A stretch of 25,810 nucleotides of DNA, from assembly GCA_934636465.1 (NCBI GenBank), contig CAKUAR010000027.1, positions 1-25,810 of the forward strand, read 5' to 3'. The notes under the pieces are model-generated. The model had not been told where the DNA came from. It saw only the letters and a program-made list of their open reading frames with translations, and made no database searches. This DNA is from an uncultured Muribaculaceae bacterium. GTDB lineage: Bacteria > Bacteroidota > Bacteroidia > Bacteroidales > Muribaculaceae. The translations under genes and the position numbers were made by a program. Every line of letters starts with the position of its first letter. Positions within the stretch are counted from its first letter, which is position 1. Positions 7,591-14,644 of the stretch are shown piece after piece.

Positions 7591-9294
7591 TCACCAGGTG
7601 TATCTTACTCCGAACGGAACGGTAACGGAAATGGGGTGTTCGGTCCAAATGGTGTGCGTGGAGCTGCCGTTGGGAATATGCCAGTTGAAGGTTGGCTCGG
7701 CATATATGCCCCAGTTGGCGTTAAGCTTGTATTGCAAACCCACGTTTGCGCCAACGCTCCATTGCACCGGTGGAGTGAAGTGCCACTTACTGCTATATGG
7801 CACTGACGCGCCTGTCACATAACGCTCTTGCGTTTTGCCATGGAGAGGAACGTTTAGTGTGAGGCCTGCCGAAGAATATGCTTCCCACTTTTTGAGGTTG
7901 AGCCATTTGTATGACACTTGCAGTGGAATGCCCAAATAGTGGGCTTTTTGATATTTCTTGATGTAATAATTGCCTTCGCCCAAAGTGAATGTTGACTTCA
8001 GCAGCGAGTATTGCAAACCTGTTGCCATGCTCCAGCGTTTGCCAAGCGTTTTTGTTGCAGACAGGGCAATCGTGATAGGCTTGTCGTGGTGCTCATGCTC
8101 CACGATTTTGCTGCCGCGGTTGTTTGCGGCTATGTCAATCAGTGCAAGTGTGTCGGCAGGGGTGTTGGCATGTTTGTTTGAAATGAGGTAGTCGCGAAGT
8201 TCGTCCCACGTTCCAAAATTTGTTGGTCCTGTGATGGAACCGTCAGGGTCAGTGGTTCCGCTGTCGATGCTGTTAGAAATCAGCGCATACACATTTTGTG
8301 CCAAAGCTGGACCTAATGAGCCTGCGGCAAGTAGTTGCCATTTGTGCTTGCTGCTGCTGGTGCTTTCCTCTGCTACATTCGTGCCGGTTTCAGTGATGGC
8401 TATGTTTTGTACTGGGGCGTCGGTGCGCTGATTTGCGGTGCTGTCATGCTTCTCGGTTGCGGCAAGTGCATTTTCGGGCGTGGATTTGCTCGGCTTGCGT
8501 AAGGAGGTTGTGTCGCCGTAGAGCAGGGTGGTGGTGTCGGGCTTGATTGACGCAAGCCCAGTAGGCGTTGAGGCTGCCTTGGCATAAGTGCGCGTGGCTG
8601 GCGCGCTGACATCGGTGTTGGAGCTTTGCTGCGTGTTGCCGCTGGCATTTTGTGGTTCGGGTTTGCTTTTGTTGCCGCTGGCAATCGCCATGGGCTTCTG
8701 TTCTTCGCGCAAAAAGAAATGCTTGATGAGCGGCAGGCTCATAATGGCAAGGGCAATAATGGTGATTGTGCGCTTGTTGATGGCATGGCGCAATATGGCT
8801 TTGGCTCTTGCTAGCTGCGACGATGAGCTGTGCGGCTCTATGCCAAGCTCGTCGGCAATCTCCTTGTGTGAAAAACCATCAAGGGTCATGCGCAACACTT
8901 TGCCATATCCGGCAGGCAACTTGTTGATTAGCTCCTGTATCTCTTTTTCGCTCAGCACAGAGTCGGCTGTGGGGACATTGGTGGCTGTGACATCGGCGTT
9001 AACGGCGGAAAACGAAACAAATTTCATCTTGGAGTCACGCTCCACATGCTTTAGCGCCACGTTTCGGGTTATGGCAGTTATCCAGCTTTTGAATTTCGAG
9101 GCTTCTCGAAGCTGGTCAAAAGAATAGTAGGCAAGGATAAAAGATTCTTGAACAAGGTCGTCGATGGTGGCGGCGTCGGCTTTGGTGATGGTGGCGCATA
9201 TTTCCCTCATCAGAGGTGTGTATGTGTCATAAAGCGTGCGCAAAGCACCAGAGTCACCAGTCTTTACTCGTTTCAGCAATCTTTCAATATCCAT
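7591..9294 (-). CDS. ECF sigma factor fused through one membrane helix to an outer-membrane beta-barrel
   Basis: This 567-residue protein joins parts normally found in separate proteins. Residues about 18-86 are sigma-70 region 2 (DDLVQESFILAYYSFDQL, FKSWITAITRNVALKH). Residues about 118-172 are region 4 (LPAGYGKVLRMTLDGFSHKE, IADELGI, SSSSQLARAKAILRHAI). A single hydrophobic helix (ITIIALAIMSLPLIKHFFL, about 177-195) starts directly after it. About 120 Ser/Thr/Ala/Lys-rich residues (197-315) look disordered. From about 318 the chain reads as amphipathic strands ending in VPFGVRYTW, a typical barrel C-terminus. Predicted topology: sigma domain in the cytoplasm, linker across the periplasm, barrel in the outer membrane. 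Dual membrane-spanning anti-sigma factors (Dma) are known in Bacteroides thetaiotaomicron, but there the sigma factor is separate. The ATG at 9294 places sigma region 2 near the N-terminus, as expected. It starts 77 nt after proB. Confidence 0.85.
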   Translation of the reverse strand: MDIERLLKRVKTGDSGALRTLYDTYTPLMREICATITKADAATIDDLVQESFILAYYSFDQLREASKFKSWITAITRNVALKHVERDSKMKFVSFSAVNADVTATNVPTADSVLSEKEIQELINKLPAGYGKVLRMTLDGFSHKEIADELGIEPHSSSSQLARAKAILRHAINKRTITIIALAIMSLPLIKHFFLREEQKPMAIASGNKSKPEPQNASGNTQQSSNTDVSAPATRTYAKAASTPTGLASIKPDTTTLLYGDTTSLRKPSKSTPENALAATEKHDSTANQRTDAPVQNIAITETGTNVAEESTSSSKHKWQLLAAGSLGPALAQNVYALISNSIDSGTTDPDGSITGPTNFGTWDELRDYLISNKHANTPADTLALIDIAANNRGSKIVEHEHHDKPITIALSATKTLGKRWSMATGLQYSLLKSTFTLGEGNYYIKKYQKAHYLGIPLQVSYKWLNLKKWEAYSSAGLTLNVPLHGKTQERYVTGASVPYSSKWHFTPPVQWSVGANVGLQYKLNANWGIYAEPTFNWHIPNGSSTHTIWTEHPISVTVPFGVRYTW

Positions 9295-9318
9295 ATCGGC
9301 ATAATGGGGTGTATTATG

Positions 9319-9354
9319 CTTATGATATTGCCAGAAGCAAAAAGACTGCACGCG
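9319..9354 (-). promoter_or_regulatory. Candidate autoregulatory promoter of the sigma-barrel fusion gene
   Basis: On the minus strand CGCGTGCAGTCTTTT (9354-9340) is followed, 17 nt after GCAGTC, by ATCATAAG (9326-9319). It is 45 nt before the ATG, in the 77-bp gap after proB. It matches the block upstream of the radical SAM gene at 14 of 15 positions and has no TAnnTTTG housekeeping -7 element. ECF factors commonly activate their own promoters. Confidence 0.5.
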
Positions 9355-9371
9355 GTGCTTGTTAAAGAGTG

Positions 9372-10499
9372 TTAATCATGGTGTGGCTGTTGGTTGCGCT
9401 CCACCCACATGTAGTCGTAATGCACCACAGGACGGCCGCCACGGTGGCCTGCAGATGTTGCCACTTTGGTGCTGCTGTAGGCGGTGCGTCCGTAGGCAAA
9501 CGTTGTGCCGTCGGGGGCGGCTATGCCCACTATGTCGTTAGGCTCAAATGTGCCTGTCACGCTGTCTATTCCCACAGGCAGCAGGCTTGTGGCCTTGGCC
9601 GACGTTAGTGCCTCAAAAGCCCCTTGGTTGACGTGTATGGTTCCTTTGGCGAAGCCTTCGCTGTGGGCAATCCACTTTTTGACGGTTGATGTGGGTTTGC
9701 TTGAGCGGTGAAACACTGTGTAGGGCACTGTGCGCTGTTGTGCAATGATGTCGGTGAGTATGTTGTCGCGCTTGCCGTTGGCAATTATCACGTCAATTCC
9801 CTCGCCTGCCACCTTGAGCGCGATGCGAAACTTGGTGCGCATGCCGCCGCGGCCAAACGATGATTTGCTGTCTTGAATTATGCTGCTGTCGTCGAGGTGC
9901 GCAGTACTGTCGATGTCGCGTATTACCTGTGTGTCGGGGGCAGATGGGTCGCCGTCATACACGCCGTCGATGTTGCTCAAAATCACGAGTGCCTGCGCTC
10001 CCATCATCGATGCAAGCAGCCCCGACAGCTCGTCGTTGTCGGTAAACATAAGCTCCGTGACCGATATGGTGTCGTTTTCATTGATTATGGGAATTACGCC
10101 ATGGTCAAGCATTACCTCCATGCAGTGCTTCTGGTTGAGGTAGTGGTCTCTGGTGGCAAGGCTCTCCTTGGTGGTCAGAATTTGGCCGCACGTTATGCCG
10201 TGGTCACAAAAAAAGTCGAAATAGCGGTTGATGAGTTTGGCTTGACCCACCGACGAGTAGAGCTGGCGCGCCGACACGGGGTCGAGGTTGCCCTTGATGT
10301 TGTCGTGCATGAGGCCGCGTCCGGCAGCCATTGCGCCCGACGACACCATCACCACTTCCAGCCCACGGTTGTGAAGTTCGGTCACTTGGTTCACTAAGCC
10401 CGACATGCGCGTTATGTTGAGTGTGCCGTCGGGGCGGGTCAGCACGTTGCTGCCTATTTTGACGATAATCCGCTTATAGTTTGTCTGTGTCACAGTCAT
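9372..10499 (-). CDS. proB: Glutamate 5-kinase (ProB)
   Basis: This cytoplasmic enzyme phosphorylates glutamate to gamma-glutamyl phosphate, the first and usually proline-inhibited step of proline synthesis. The 375-residue product has an amino-acid kinase domain (RIIVKIGSNVLTRPDG near the start, VSSGAMAAGR, PIINENDTIS, LSNIDGVYDGDP) and a C-terminal PUA domain from about residue 280 (GTIHVNQGAFEAL, FEPNDIVGIA). That is the complete two-domain form. The ATG at 10499 gives MTVTQTNYKR and agrees with the promoter at 10531-10563; another ATG lies three codons upstream. It is the first gene of the minus-strand block and its partner proA is about 8 kb downstream. Transcription might continue into the sigma-barrel fusion gene, 77 nt away. 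Confidence 0.97.
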   Translation of the reverse strand: MTVTQTNYKRIIVKIGSNVLTRPDGTLNITRMSGLVNQVTELHNRGLEVVMVSSGAMAAGRGLMHDNIKGNLDPVSARQLYSSVGQAKLINRYFDFFCDHGITCGQILTTKESLATRDHYLNQKHCMEVMLDHGVIPIINENDTISVTELMFTDNDELSGLLASMMGAQALVILSNIDGVYDGDPSAPDTQVIRDIDSTAHLDDSSIIQDSKSSFGRGGMRTKFRIALKVAGEGIDVIIANGKRDNILTDIIAQQRTVPYTVFHRSSKPTSTVKKWIAHSEGFAKGTIHVNQGAFEALTSAKATSLLPVGIDSVTGTFEPNDIVGIAAPDGTTFAYGRTAYSSTKVATSAGHRGGRPVVHYDYMWVERNQQPHHD

Positions 10500-10530
10500 T
10501 GTGTGCAACTTATGTCTTTTTACAATGCTG

Positions 10531-10563
10531 CAAAATTAATCAAATCTTTCATAATGCGTCAAA
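10531..10563 (-). promoter_or_regulatory. Promoter of proB
   Basis: On the minus strand a TTTG -33 element (10563-10560) is separated by 21 nt from the -7 element TAATTTTG (10538-10531). The ATG at 10499 follows after a leader of about 25-30 nt. The DUF4254 operon starts in the opposite direction about 100 bp away. Confidence 0.6.
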
Positions 10564-10623
10564 AATCGTGGCGGCGCATGGCTTATGGGCGGCAACATAA
10601 GGTGTTCTTCGGAAATTTTGTGC

Positions 10624-10631
10624 TAACTTTG
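10624..10631 (+). promoter_or_regulatory. -7 promoter element of the DUF4254/GT9/epimerase operon
   Basis: TAACTTTG matches TAnnTTTG and lies 28 nt before the DUF4254 ATG at 10660. The -33 region shows only a weak TTC-rich stretch. The short leader supports the ATG at 10660 rather than the GTG at 10651. Confidence 0.5.
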
Positions 10632-10659
10632 CCGACAGAAAAATAAATTTGTGATACTC

Positions 10660-11265
10660 ATGAGTTTCGTAGATAACTGTAACAAAATTTTTGACGAGGC
10701 GATAGCTCTCTATCATGTGACCGACGATGTTGATGCCACTACGCACAACCCCTATGCCGACGGCACCATAGAGCACGACCTGTTTGTTAAAAACTGGATT
10801 GACACGGTGCAGTGGCATCTGGAGGACTTGATACGCGACCCGGAAATAGACCCGGTGGAGGCTCTTGCCCTGAAACGCCGCATCGACAAGTCGAACCAAG
10901 ACCGCACCGACCTTGTTGAGAAAATTGATAGTTATTTCAGAACTAAATATGCCGACGTCAAGCCGCTGCCCGACGCTAAAATCAACACCGAGAGCCCGGC
11001 TTGGGCAATAGACCGCCTGTCGATACTCGCTCTCAAGATATATCACATGCGGGAGCAGGTGGAGCGCACCGACGCCACTCCGCAGCATGTGGCCACCTGC
11101 AAGGCCAAGCTCGATGTGCTGCTTGAGCAGCGCAAAGACCTGTCGCTCTCCATAGAGCAACTTCTCGACGACATAGCTGCCGGGCGCAAATACATGAAGG
11201 TGTATCGCCAGATGAAGATGTATAACGACCCGTCAACCAACCCTGTGTTTTATGGCAAAAAATAA
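10660..11265 (+). CDS. DUF4254 domain-containing protein
   Basis: The 201-residue, soluble, mostly helical and strongly charged protein has no signal peptide or membrane segment. Recognisable parts include FVKNWIDTVQWHLEDLIRD, DPVEALALKRRIDKSNQDRT, NTESPAWAIDRLSILALKIY and a C-terminal helix with LDVLLEQRKDLSLSIEQLLDD. These fit the Bacteroidota family DUF4254, which has no established biochemical role. It overlaps the following family 9 glycosyltransferase gene by 14 bp, an arrangement often seen in this phylum, so a role with that enzyme in surface glycan (lipooligosaccharide-type) synthesis is a reasonable inference. It is the first gene of a three-gene operon ending with an epimerase. The ATG was preferred to a GTG three codons upstream. 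Confidence 0.85.
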   Translation: MSFVDNCNKIFDEAIALYHVTDDVDATTHNPYADGTIEHDLFVKNWIDTVQWHLEDLIRDPEIDPVEALALKRRIDKSNQDRTDLVEKIDSYFRTKYADVKPLPDAKINTESPAWAIDRLSILALKIYHMREQVERTDATPQHVATCKAKLDVLLEQRKDLSLSIEQLLDDIAAGRKYMKVYRQMKMYNDPSTNPVFYGKK

Positions 11266-12307
11266 CGGGCACTTCAGCAGTGTGCTTGTTACCCGGTTTT
11301 CGGCTCTTGGCGACGTGGCCATAGCCGTGCCGGTGTTATATGACGTGTGTAGGCTTCAGCCCGACACACGCTTTGTGTTTGTGACACGCAGTGCTTTTGT
11401 GTCGATTTTCGTCAATGCGCCAGCTAATCTTGAGGTGGAGGGGGTTGACTTGAACGACTACAAGGGTGTGGCAGGACTGTGGCGCCTGGCTTCGCAGCTT
11501 CACAGCCGCTATGGCATTGACGCCTATGCCGACCTGCACAACGTGATGCGCACATGGGTAATATGCGCCTACATGCGGTTGCATGGAGTGCCGACAGCGG
11601 TGATTGACAAAGGACGCAGCGAGAAAAAAGCACTTGTGAGCGGAAAGATAAAGCGTCAGCTAACTCCCACGGCAGTGCGCTATGCCAGTGTGTTTGCCAC
11701 CTTGGGGCTGAAGTGCGATGAGGCGTTCACGTCGGTGTTTGCCCACAAGCCGGCTTCTGCAAAACGGTTGTTTCCTTTCGTCAAGGCCGAAGGGCAACGC
11801 TGGGTGGCTGTGGCTCCGTTTTCGCAACACCAGGGCAAGAACTATCCGCTCGACATGATGGAGCTGGTGGTTGAGGCTCTTGTGGAGATGCCCGGGGTGG
11901 CAGTGTTTTTGTTTGGCGGTGGCAAGCGTGAGGCTGCCTTGTTGCGCGGCATAGTGGGCAGACACCAGCACAACGTGTTCTCGGTGGCCGACATAAAGCA
12001 CGATTTCAGTCAAGAGCTGGCGTTTATGAGCGAGTGCGACGTCATGGTGTCAATGGACTCGGCTAACATGCACTTGGCTTCACTTGTGGGGCTGCCGGTG
12101 GTGTCGGTGTGGGGTGCAACACACCCATATTGCGGCTTCATGGGGTGGAAACAAAACCTCGACAATGTGGTGCAGCGCACCGACCTCGATTGCCGTCCGT
12201 GCTCGGTGTTTGGTCAAAAACCCTGCCGCTACGCCGACTATCGCTGCATGACAGGCATTGAGCCGCAAATGATAATTGAAAAAGTGAAAAACTTGTTGCA
12301 GCTATGA
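11252..12307 (+). CDS. Glycosyltransferase family 9 (heptosyltransferase-like)
   Basis: The 351-residue product starts with the GT9 signature VLVTRFSALGDVAIAVPVLYD (about residues 11-31). It has the donor-site half in the C-terminal part: VAVAPFSQHQGKNYP, VFLFGGGKRE and the family-defining VSMDSANMHLASLVGLPVVS with VSVWGATHPYCGF. GT9 enzymes move heptose or related sugars from nucleotide donors to lipopolysaccharide core at the cytoplasmic face of the inner membrane. The exact sugar here is unknown. A late cysteine group (CRPCSVFGQKPCRYADYRC) is common in Bacteroidota members. The gene overlaps DUF4254 by 14 bp and the epimerase by 4 bp (ATGA), so the three are probably translated together. 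Confidence 0.92.
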   Translation: MAKNNGHFSSVLVTRFSALGDVAIAVPVLYDVCRLQPDTRFVFVTRSAFVSIFVNAPANLEVEGVDLNDYKGVAGLWRLASQLHSRYGIDAYADLHNVMRTWVICAYMRLHGVPTAVIDKGRSEKKALVSGKIKRQLTPTAVRYASVFATLGLKCDEAFTSVFAHKPASAKRLFPFVKAEGQRWVAVAPFSQHQGKNYPLDMMELVVEALVEMPGVAVFLFGGGKREAALLRGIVGRHQHNVFSVADIKHDFSQELAFMSECDVMVSMDSANMHLASLVGLPVVSVWGATHPYCGFMGWKQNLDNVVQRTDLDCRPCSVFGQKPCRYADYRCMTGIEPQMIIEKVKNLLQL

Positions 12308-13314
12308 GCAAAAAGATATTGATAACTGGAGCTGGCGGCTTCATAGGCGGATATTTGGTGGCAGAAGCACTGAAACGTGGTTTCGAGACATGGGCTGCCG
12401 TGCGCTCCACCACGAGCAGGGAGTTTCTGACCGACGAACGCATACACTTCATAGAACTTGATTTTTCCGACTCCGACAAGCTTGAGGCGCAGTTGCGGCA
12501 GGCTGTTGCCGAAAACGGCGCATGGCACTATGTGGTGCATAACCTTGGCGCTACAAAGGCTGCCAATTATCAGACGTTTCGCAACGTGAACTATGGATAT
12601 TTGCGTGCCTTGGTTGACGCCCTCACCGAGATAGGTGCAGTGCCGGAACGCTTTTTGCTGATGAGCAGCTTGAGCGTGATGGGTATGGGCGACGAGAAGC
12701 ATTACACCCCTTTCCGCGCCACCGACGCGCCGCACCCAAACACACGCTATGGCATGTCAAAGCTCCAGGCGGAGACCTATTTGCAGATGCGCCCCGACTT
12801 TCCCTCGGTGATTTTCCGCTGCACAGGGGTTTATGGCCCTCACGAGCGCGATTATTACTTGATGATAAAGTCGATAAGCAAAGGATTTGACTTCAGTGTG
12901 GGGTTCAAAAAACAAATGCTCACATTCCTGTATGTGGAGGACTTGGCGCGCGGCGTAATGGACGCACTTGAGAAAGCGCAGCCGCACAAAGTGTATATCA
13001 TGAGCGGTGACGGAAGCTATACGCAGAAGCAATTTCGCAAGATTGTGGCGAGAGAGTTGGGCAAGAAGTTTGTGGTGCCCATAGTGTGTCCAATCTGGCT
13101 GCTGTGGCTCGTGTGCCGCATAGGCTCCATGTATAGCAAGTTGACACTAAATACAGTGACGCTCAATGCCGACAAATTCAAGATTTTGAAGCAGCGCAAC
13201 TGGCTGTGTGACACATCTGAGGCCAAGGCCGACTTTGGCTTTGAGCCGCGGTTCGACCTCGAAAACGGCATTCACAAGGCCGTGGAGTGGTACAAGCAGG
13301 CTGGTTGGCTGTGA
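12304..13314 (+). CDS. NAD-dependent epimerase/dehydratase (extended SDR)
   Basis: The 336-residue product has the nucleotide-binding motif ITGAGGFIGGYL at residues 6-17, a serine-rich catalytic strand LLMSSLSVMG and the active-site YxxxK as TRYGMSKLQAE (about 155-165). VIFRCTGVYGPHERD and FLYVEDLARGV are usual substrate-side motifs of nucleotide-sugar epimerases and dehydratases. The substrate cannot be read from the sequence. It starts inside the last codons of the GT9 gene (ATGA overlap), suggesting that it makes or modifies the sugar used by that transferase, or acts on the same surface glycan. It ends convergent with aroK, 16 bp apart; the terminator hairpin lies inside the aroK coding end. 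Confidence 0.9.
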   Translation: MSKKILITGAGGFIGGYLVAEALKRGFETWAAVRSTTSREFLTDERIHFIELDFSDSDKLEAQLRQAVAENGAWHYVVHNLGATKAANYQTFRNVNYGYLRALVDALTEIGAVPERFLLMSSLSVMGMGDEKHYTPFRATDAPHPNTRYGMSKLQAETYLQMRPDFPSVIFRCTGVYGPHERDYYLMIKSISKGFDFSVGFKKQMLTFLYVEDLARGVMDALEKAQPHKVYIMSGDGSYTQKQFRKIVARELGKKFVVPIVCPIWLLWLVCRIGSMYSKLTLNTVTLNADKFKILKQRNWLCDTSEAKADFGFEPRFDLENGIHKAVEWYKQAGWL

Positions 13315-13330
13315 AACACTCCCGATAAGG

Positions 13331-13873
13331 CTAAATAGAAGAATTTTTGAGCAGCTCGGCTAATTGCCGGGCTGTTTCGTTTATCTCCTCCACACTCTCA
13401 AGGCGCGTGGAGTCGAATCGCAGCATGGCCTTGGAGTAGAATGGCTTGCGCTCTTCAAGTCCACGAGTCACCGTGTCGAGTATTTCAGCGTCTGGCTTGT
13501 CTTTGATTAGTGGGCGCTTGGCTTTCTGCTCTGGCAGACACAGGCGCGATGTGATGCGCTGTGGCGTGGTGGTTAGCCAAATGGTGAGCCCGGAATCGTT
13601 CATGAGCTGCATGTTGCCATCAAAGCATGGTGTGCCACCTCCGCACGCAATCACGGCATTGCTTGTGGCAGCCACCTCGCGTAAGGCTTGCTGCTCAATT
13701 TCGCGGAACTTACGCGCTCCAGCTTTAGCAAAAATCTCATTGATTGTGGTTTCATATTTCTCCTCTATGTAGTCGTCGAGGTCGAGAAATTGAATTCCGA
13801 GCCATGAGGCAAGGGCTTTGCCAAGCGTGGATTTTCCGCAGCCCATGTAGCCAATTAGAAAAACAGGTCTCAT
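13331..13873 (-). CDS. aroK: Shikimate kinase (AroK)
   Basis: This cytoplasmic enzyme phosphorylates shikimate with ATP in aromatic amino acid synthesis. The 180-residue product has typical family length. Motifs in order are Walker A GYMGCGKST (residues 8-16), the shikimate-binding DLDDYIEE (about 31-38), FREIEQQALRE, the GGGTPCF loop and the lid region with KRPLI. All expected functional segments are present. The ATG at 13873 lies 26 nt after a -7 element at 13899-13906. The gene is divergent from the RNase H gene, and its last codons form a stem-loop that may terminate the convergent epimerase operon. Confidence 0.96.
   Translation of the reverse strand: MRPVFLIGYMGCGKSTLGKALASWLGIQFLDLDDYIEEKYETTINEIFAKAGARKFREIEQQALREVAATSNAVIACGGGTPCFDGNMQLMNDSGLTIWLTTTPQRITSRLCLPEQKAKRPLIKDKPDAEILDTVTRGLEERKPFYSKAMLRFDSTRLESVEEINETARQLAELLKNSSI
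13352..13380 (+). terminator. Candidate terminator for the GT9/epimerase operon, inside the aroK 3' end
   Basis: CAGCTCGGC (13352-13360) pairs with GCCGGGCTG (13366-13374) through nine positions including one G-T pair, with a TAATT loop. TTTCGTTT follows on the plus strand. It lies 37 nt after the epimerase stop codon and codes for the last residues of AroK (ARQLAELL) on the other strand. Confidence 0.5.
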
Positions 13874-13898
13874 CGTTTGATTTTCAGTGTTGATGTCA

Positions 13899-13906
13899 CA
13901 AAAGTA
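13899..13906 (-). promoter_or_regulatory. -7 promoter element of aroK
   Basis: Read on the minus strand this is TACTTTTG, a match to TAnnTTTG, 25 nt upstream of the aroK ATG. Only 12 nt separate it from the RNase H promoter element on the opposite strand. Confidence 0.55.
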
Positions 13907-13918
13907 GTAAAAAAATCG

Positions 13919-13926
13919 TAACTTTG
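13919..13926 (+). promoter_or_regulatory. -7 promoter element of the RNase H gene
   Basis: TAACTTTG matches TAnnTTTG, 27 nt before the ATG at 13954. It shows that the in-frame TTG at 13924, which lies within this element, is not the start codon. Confidence 0.6.
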
Positions 13927-13953
13927 TTGAAACAACAAATCACTGCAACACTT

Positions 13954-14589
13954 ATGGCAAACAGAAACAAATGGTATGTGGTGTGGGTAGGCACGGAGCC
14001 GGGCATCTGCGAGTCGTGGGCCGAGTGTGAGGCTCGCGTCAAGAATTTTCCCGGTGCCATCTACAAGTCATATCATTCGCGTGAAGAAGCCATCATGGCC
14101 TATCGTGGCAAGCCCGACTTCGGTTTGCTGAAAGCGATAGCCAAAGGGCCGTCTGTCACGGTCAACTATGCGGCAATTCCGGAGATAATTCCCGGCAGCA
14201 TTGCCGTTGATGCGGCGTGCAGCGGCAATCCCGGCATCATGGAGTATAGGGGCGTTGACATATTTTCGGGCAAGGAGATTTTTCATCAAGGCCCGTTTAG
14301 CGACGGAACCAACAACATCGGCGAGTTTCTTGCCATAGTGCACGCTTTGGCCATGTTTGCCAAAACTGGCAGCAACACGGCCATATATAGCGACAGCCGC
14401 ACAGCCCAGGCATGGGTGCGCGACCGCATGTGCCGCACAAAGGTGGCTCCCACGCCAGCCAATGCCAACTTGCTTGCCATAGTGAAGCGCGCCGAGACAT
14501 GGGTGCAGACCCACACATGGAGCAACTCCATAATCAAGTGGCAAACCGAGAAGTGGGGTGAAATTCCAGCCGACTTCGGGCGCAAATGA
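13954..14589 (+). CDS. Ribonuclease H with N-terminal viroplasmin-like domain
   Basis: The 211-residue product begins with a caulimovirus viroplasmin-like RNA/DNA hybrid-binding domain (KWYVVWVGTEPGICESWAEC, YKSYHSREEAIMAY; residues about 5-50). The RNase H fold follows: first catalytic Asp in VDAACSGNPG, Glu in NIGEFLAIVHAL, Asp in IYSDSRTA and the last Asp in IPADFG at the end. All four acidic catalytic positions are present, so the enzyme should be active in removing RNA from hybrids such as R-loops or Okazaki primers. This domain order is that of eukaryotic RNase H1 and of many Bacteroidota type I enzymes. The ATG at 13954 is supported by the promoter 27 nt upstream. Confidence 0.93.
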   Translation: MANRNKWYVVWVGTEPGICESWAECEARVKNFPGAIYKSYHSREEAIMAYRGKPDFGLLKAIAKGPSVTVNYAAIPEIIPGSIAVDAACSGNPGIMEYRGVDIFSGKEIFHQGPFSDGTNNIGEFLAIVHALAMFAKTGSNTAIYSDSRTAQAWVRDRMCRTKVAPTPANANLLAIVKRAETWVQTHTWSNSIIKWQTEKWGEIPADFGRK

Positions 14590-14644
14590 GCAGCAGTGAC
14601 TGTGTGGGCAAAAAAGAGTGTAATGAAAAATTTTAATTTGAGCA

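Noticed and set aside
8588..9127. Plus-strand open frame of 179 codons antisense to the sigma domain
   Set aside because: It is a shadow of the sigma-barrel fusion gene; its hydrophobic stretches come from reading the opposite strand of the linker and sigma region.
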